From Deltaproteobacteria bacterium (GTDB lineage: Bacteria; Desulfobacterota; Desulfobacteria; Desulfobacterales; JAFDHS01), in the NCBI GenBank assembly GCA_019308655.1, contig JAFDHS010000010.1, forward strand, positions 1 through 17,284: 17,284 nt of DNA, given 5' to 3'. Below the pieces are notes generated by a model. The model ran no database searches. It had not been told where the DNA came from and saw only the letters and a program-made list of their open reading frames with translations. This document shows, one piece after another, positions 15,001 through 17,284 of this stretch. Each line of letters opens with the position of its first letter. Positions within the stretch are counted from its first letter, which is position 1. The position numbers were made by a program, and so were the translations under genes.

Positions 15001-15591
15001 CATATCCAAAAGGGCATGATTTACTTTTTCCTGCTCAGTCAAACCGTTGCTTTGAACCTCGAGAAAAAAATTATCCTCCCCAAAGGTATCCACGTAAAAA
15101 CGTGCCGCTTCATCAGCTTCCTTTATTTTCCCGTTGGTAATAAGTCTGGGAATTTCACCGTGAAGACATGCTGAAAGGGCAATAAGCCCCTTGCTGTGTT
15201 CTTTCAGGATGTCTTTGTCAATACGGGGTTTGTAATAGAAACCTTTGAACTGAGCAATGGCGGCAAGCTTGCACAAATTCGCGTATCCTTCCCGGTTTTT
15301 GACCAGAAGTACCAGATGACAAAGTCCTTTGTTGTCAATCGGGGTTTTATCGGCAAGGGTCCTGGGCGCAACATAAGCTTCACAGCCGATGATCGGCTTT
15401 ATATCGGCTTTTTGGGCCTTTTCATAAAACTCTATAACCCCGAACATGGTGCCATGATCCGTAATGGCAACAGAATCCATACCGAATTCAGCGGTACGTT
15501 TTAAAAGGGCATCCAACCTTATGGCACCATCCAGAAGGCTGTATTGGGTATGAACATGCAGATGAACAAAATCAGGGAGGGCATTTACCAT
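12076..15591 (-). CDS. dnaE: DNA polymerase III alpha subunit
   Basis: 1171 aa, the replicative polymerase. Start ATG 15591-15589, 3 nt after the guaB stop. N-terminal PHP domain about 5-280, C-family palm with GPGRGSAAGS (367-376) and PDIDVDF (catalytic Asp409 and Asp411), a third acidic site in KFDFLGL, HASTHAAGVVI, beta-binding and helix-hairpin-helix regions in the middle, and an OB fold about 985-1060 (VRIGGIVKSIKAIRTKKG). All metal-site positions of the PHP domain appear filled (H12, H14, D21, H46, E71, H92, C142, D210, H212), unlike the degraded E. coli site, so it could carry its own proofreading activity. The C-terminal about 35 residues are basic and low in similarity. Normal length. 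Confidence 0.97.
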   Translation of the reverse strand: MVNALPDFVHLHVHTQYSLLDGAIRLDALLKRTAEFGMDSVAITDHGTMFGVIEFYEKAQKADIKPIIGCEAYVAPRTLADKTPIDNKGLCHLVLLVKNREGYANLCKLAAIAQFKGFYYKPRIDKDILKEHSKGLIALSACLHGEIPRLITNGKIKEADEAARFYVDTFGEDNFFLEVQSNGLTEQEKVNHALLDMSQRLSIPLVATNDCHYLDKDDVAAHDVLLCIQTGSTVHDPKRFKFKTDQLYFKSPEEMRTVFADYPGAIENTVDIAKRCNVEFDSKTYHFPKFDAASDLTVDEIFEKEVRKGYDQRLQAIKAKTPDIDEEVYHDRLEYEISVIKDMGFPGYFLIVADFIRYSKENHIPVGPGRGSAAGSIVAYSMGITDLDPIKHGLIFERFLNPARMSMPDIDVDFCINGREKVFKYVTEKYGKDYVAQIITFGKLKPRAVIRDVGRALDIPLREVDIIAKMVPEQNKGFDDALKQEPKITELAKTKPEVANLIKVCRVLEGLPRHASTHAAGVVISDKPLVEYLPLYKGKNGEVVTQFDMTYVERIGLVKFDFLGLRNLTVIESTLELIARQNNTPPDLLDLDFEDPDTYRLLCAGDTTGVFQLESSGMKELLCRLKPACFDDVTALVALYRPGPLDSGMVDDYVERKHGREPVEYLLSELEPILKETYGVILYQEQVMQIAGTLANYSMAEADGLRKAMGKKIPAIMAEHRELFMKGTLENNIPSDKAQSIFDLMEKFGGYGFNKSHSAAYALIAYQTAYLKAHFSVEFMAALLTSEMHSADGVVKYIAECRSHGIAILPPDINESDKSFTVSDSKIRFGLVAVKNVGEAAIESIIEVRKKGKFSSLFEFCERVDLRKVNKRVIESLIKCGAFDSTGEFRSRMMAVLENALDYGQRVYKERSDPQMGLFDRMDSKQKAIDIPSMPEIDEWDEKQLLTFEKEALGFYITGHPLNRYEDLLKKFTNVNAVSINEATEGSAVRIGGIVKSIKAIRTKKGDPMAFVTIEDMQGSVEVVIFSSVYKEVEDLLVDDSPILVQGELKKEEKAVKILAESVIPMEKAEETWTASIHINMDVSRTQKEVLIELKHVLKSCPGSCPAFIHLLIPEVSETIIALPDAIKLKADSTLIREVNGVLGYEAVDTVCTAASIAPKTNGFRKKSRKN

Positions 15592-15594
15592 TTT

Positions 15595-17058
15595 TTAATC
15601 CAGTCGATAGTTGGGGGCTTCTTCGGTAATAATGACGTCATGAACATGACTTTCACGCAATCCGGCCGCGCTGATCTTCACAAAACGGGCCTTCTCTCTG
15701 AGTTCTTCGATGGTTCGGCTCCCCACATATCCCATACCGGCCTTTAATCCGCCAAGAAGTTGTAAAATATTTGCAGAGATAGTACCTTTATATGGAACGC
15801 GTCCGACGATGCCTTCGGGAACCAGCTTTTTATCATCAATATCCTCAGTCTGGTAGTATCTGTCCCGGCTTCCTTTTTTCATGGCTTCAACAGAACCCAT
15901 CCCTCTATAGAGTTTATAACTGCGACCCTGGTAAAAAATTGTTTCGCCGGGGCTCTCTTCCGTTCCCGCAAACAGTCCCCCGATCATCACCGCATGGGCA
16001 CCTGCACCAATGGCTTTGGTAATATCACCGGAAAATTTGATACCACCGTCGGCAATTAAGGGAACACCGGTTTTGTTGGATATCGATCTGCAGTTCATTA
16101 TCGCAGTTAACTGGGGCACGCCTACACCCGCCACAATTCGAGTGGTACAGATAGATCCGGGGCCGATACCGATCTTTACGGCGTCAACACCGGCATTGAT
16201 AAGTTCTTCAGCACCTTTTGCAGTAGCAACATTGCCGGCAATAAGTTCGATGTTCTCAAATGTATCCTTTAATTTTTTTACGGCATTAATGACATTACTT
16301 GAATGCCCGTGAGAAGTGTCGATCAGAATAACATCAGCATCAGCTCTTAAAAGCGCCTCGGTCCGCTCTTCCATATCCGGCCCGACGCCGATAGCGGCAC
16401 CGACCCTGAGTCTGCCCATCTTGTCCTTGCAGGCATTGGGATATTTTCTTATTTTTTCAATATCCTTAATGGTTATCATACCGGTCAACCGCCCGTTTTT
16501 ATCGACCACAAGAAGTTTTTCAATCTTGTGCTGATGGAGTAATTTTTTGGACTCTTCCAAAGAAATCCCTTCGGAAACGGTTATCAGATTCTGTGCGGTC
16601 ATGACCTCGGAAACCTTTTTGCTGAGATCGGTTTCAAATCTAAGGTCCCTGTTGGTCACGATACCCACCAATTGATCTTTTTTTACAACAGGAACTCCTG
16701 AAATACGGTACTCCTCCATCAGTTTCATTACATCACTGATCAACGAATCCGGACTAATCGTAACAGGATCAATAATCATACCGCTTTCGGATTTTTTTAC
16801 CTTGTCAACCTCCAGGGCCTGGCTTTTGATACTCATGTTGCGGTGTATAAAACCTATCCCGCCTTCACGTGCCATACTTATGGATGTACGTGCCTCGGTT
16901 ACGGTATCCATTGCAGCACTTACCATGGGAATGTTCAGTGTAAGATTTCTTGTCAATCGAGTGCTGACATTGGCATCTTTTGGCAATACATCCGAATAGT
17001 TTGGGATTAATAAAACATCATCAAAAGAAAAAGCCTCTTCAGGCGGTATTTTTACCAT
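15595..17058 (-). CDS. guaB: Inosine-5'-monophosphate dehydrogenase
   Basis: 487 aa. NAD-dependent oxidation of IMP to XMP, the committed step to GMP. ATG at 17058 has a strong SD (ggaggg about 7 nt upstream); an in-frame TTG at 17073 lies at the SD and is rejected. TIM barrel with FSFDDVLLIPN near the start, two CBS modules about 95-210 (SGVPVVKKDQLVGIVTNRDL, EKLLVVDKNGRLTG), catalytic loop GIGPGSICTTRIVAGVG with Cys304, and flap/C-terminal elements RYYQTED and PEGIVGRVPYKG. First gene of a guaB-dnaE pair with a 3-nt gap, so dnaE is probably co-transcribed and may be translationally coupled. Confidence 0.97.
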   Translation of the reverse strand: MVKIPPEEAFSFDDVLLIPNYSDVLPKDANVSTRLTRNLTLNIPMVSAAMDTVTEARTSISMAREGGIGFIHRNMSIKSQALEVDKVKKSESGMIIDPVTISPDSLISDVMKLMEEYRISGVPVVKKDQLVGIVTNRDLRFETDLSKKVSEVMTAQNLITVSEGISLEESKKLLHQHKIEKLLVVDKNGRLTGMITIKDIEKIRKYPNACKDKMGRLRVGAAIGVGPDMEERTEALLRADADVILIDTSHGHSSNVINAVKKLKDTFENIELIAGNVATAKGAEELINAGVDAVKIGIGPGSICTTRIVAGVGVPQLTAIMNCRSISNKTGVPLIADGGIKFSGDITKAIGAGAHAVMIGGLFAGTEESPGETIFYQGRSYKLYRGMGSVEAMKKGSRDRYYQTEDIDDKKLVPEGIVGRVPYKGTISANILQLLGGLKAGMGYVGSRTIEELREKARFVKISAAGLRESHVHDVIITEEAPNYRLD

Positions 17059-17216
17059 GGGGAGTCCCTCCAAAAAAAGATCTTGTTAATTTTCGGGCCT
17101 TAAACACAGGCCTCTTGTGTATGAAACTGAGCGATCTTTTATGCGATAATTCATGAGTTTTTTCAGCCAGGATACCCGGTAATTAATTGCCGGGAGGAAT
17201 GGCTGCGCGTGAGTTT

Positions 17217-17263
17217 GATTTATTTCAAACTCAGCCATAAATTGGCTGAGTCCGAAATAAATC
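17217..17263. repeat. Nested palindrome upstream of guaB
   Basis: Outer 10-bp arms gatttatttc (17217-17226) and gaaataaatc (17254-17263), a 2x2 internal mismatch, and inner 9-bp arms actcagcca (17229-17237) and tggctgagt (17243-17251) around a 5-nt loop. That is 19 perfect pairs in 47 nt. It is followed by a small ccgc-tttc-gcgg hairpin at 17266-17277 and preceded by an imperfect cccgg/ccggg palindrome at 17175-17194. The gap 17059-17284 contains no gene; I see no clear -35/-10 pair for guaB and no purine riboswitch core. Confidence 0.8.
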
Positions 17264-17284
17264 CTCCGCTTTCGCGGGTAAGGT

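Overview
The window looks like chromosomal DNA from a sulfate-reducing Desulfobacterota, most likely of the Desulfobacteraceae type. This is inferred from gene content and repeat style, not from a marker gene. The pointers are a PfaA-like polyunsaturated fatty acid/polyketide synthase, an archaeal-type entry into the shikimate pathway (ADH synthase plus type II dehydroquinate synthase) inside a bacterial aro operon, and many short non-coding dispersed repeats.

Layout. (1) 1-2729 (+): the 3' end of a PfaA-like multidomain synthase (ACP, KR, DH), cut by the window edge. (2) 2730-3535: dispersed repeats and a decayed minus-strand AAA-ATPase-like/PD-(D/E)XK gene with a large internal deletion. 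(3) 3536-3842: a promoter followed by a 270-nt leader. The leader encodes a 29-residue peptide with 10 aromatic residues in an 11-residue stretch (Phe, Tyr and Trp), then two tandem intrinsic terminators just before the first structural gene. (4) 3843-12079 (+): the aromatic amino acid operon: ADH synthase, dehydroquinate synthase II, pheA, aroE, aroA, aroK, aroC, tyrA. Only a dehydroquinate dehydratase is missing for a complete route to prephenate and its two branches. (5) 12076-17058 (-): guaB then dnaE, with 3 nt between them, convergent with the aro operon and with overlapping stop codons at tyrA/dnaE. (6) 17059-17284: guaB upstream region with a large palindrome.

The main discovery is the leader at 3536-3842. 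It has every part of a ribosome-mediated transcription attenuator: a TTGACA-N17-TATCTT promoter, an SD and leader peptide rich in all three aromatic amino acids, a segment 2 that can pair either with segment 1 in the peptide gene or with segment 3 in the terminator arm/loop, and a 13-bp terminator 3:4. The terminator's right arm (segment 4) can also pair over 13 bp with segment 5, the left arm of the second terminator. The leader can therefore fold into two mutually exclusive chains: 1:2 / 3:4 / 5:6 (off) or 2:3 / 4:5 (on). This implies that scarcity of charged Phe, Tyr or Trp tRNA switches on the whole shikimate pathway, in addition to Phe feedback through the PheA ACT domain.

The operon also shows damage or assembly problems near its second gene: an exact 64-bp tandem duplication at the end of the ADH synthase gene, a 363-nt repeat-filled spacer, and a small deletion/frameshift close to the N-terminus of dehydroquinate synthase II. 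A dispersed repeat has become the C-terminal codons of aroK. I saw no tRNA, rRNA, CRISPR array or intact mobile element.
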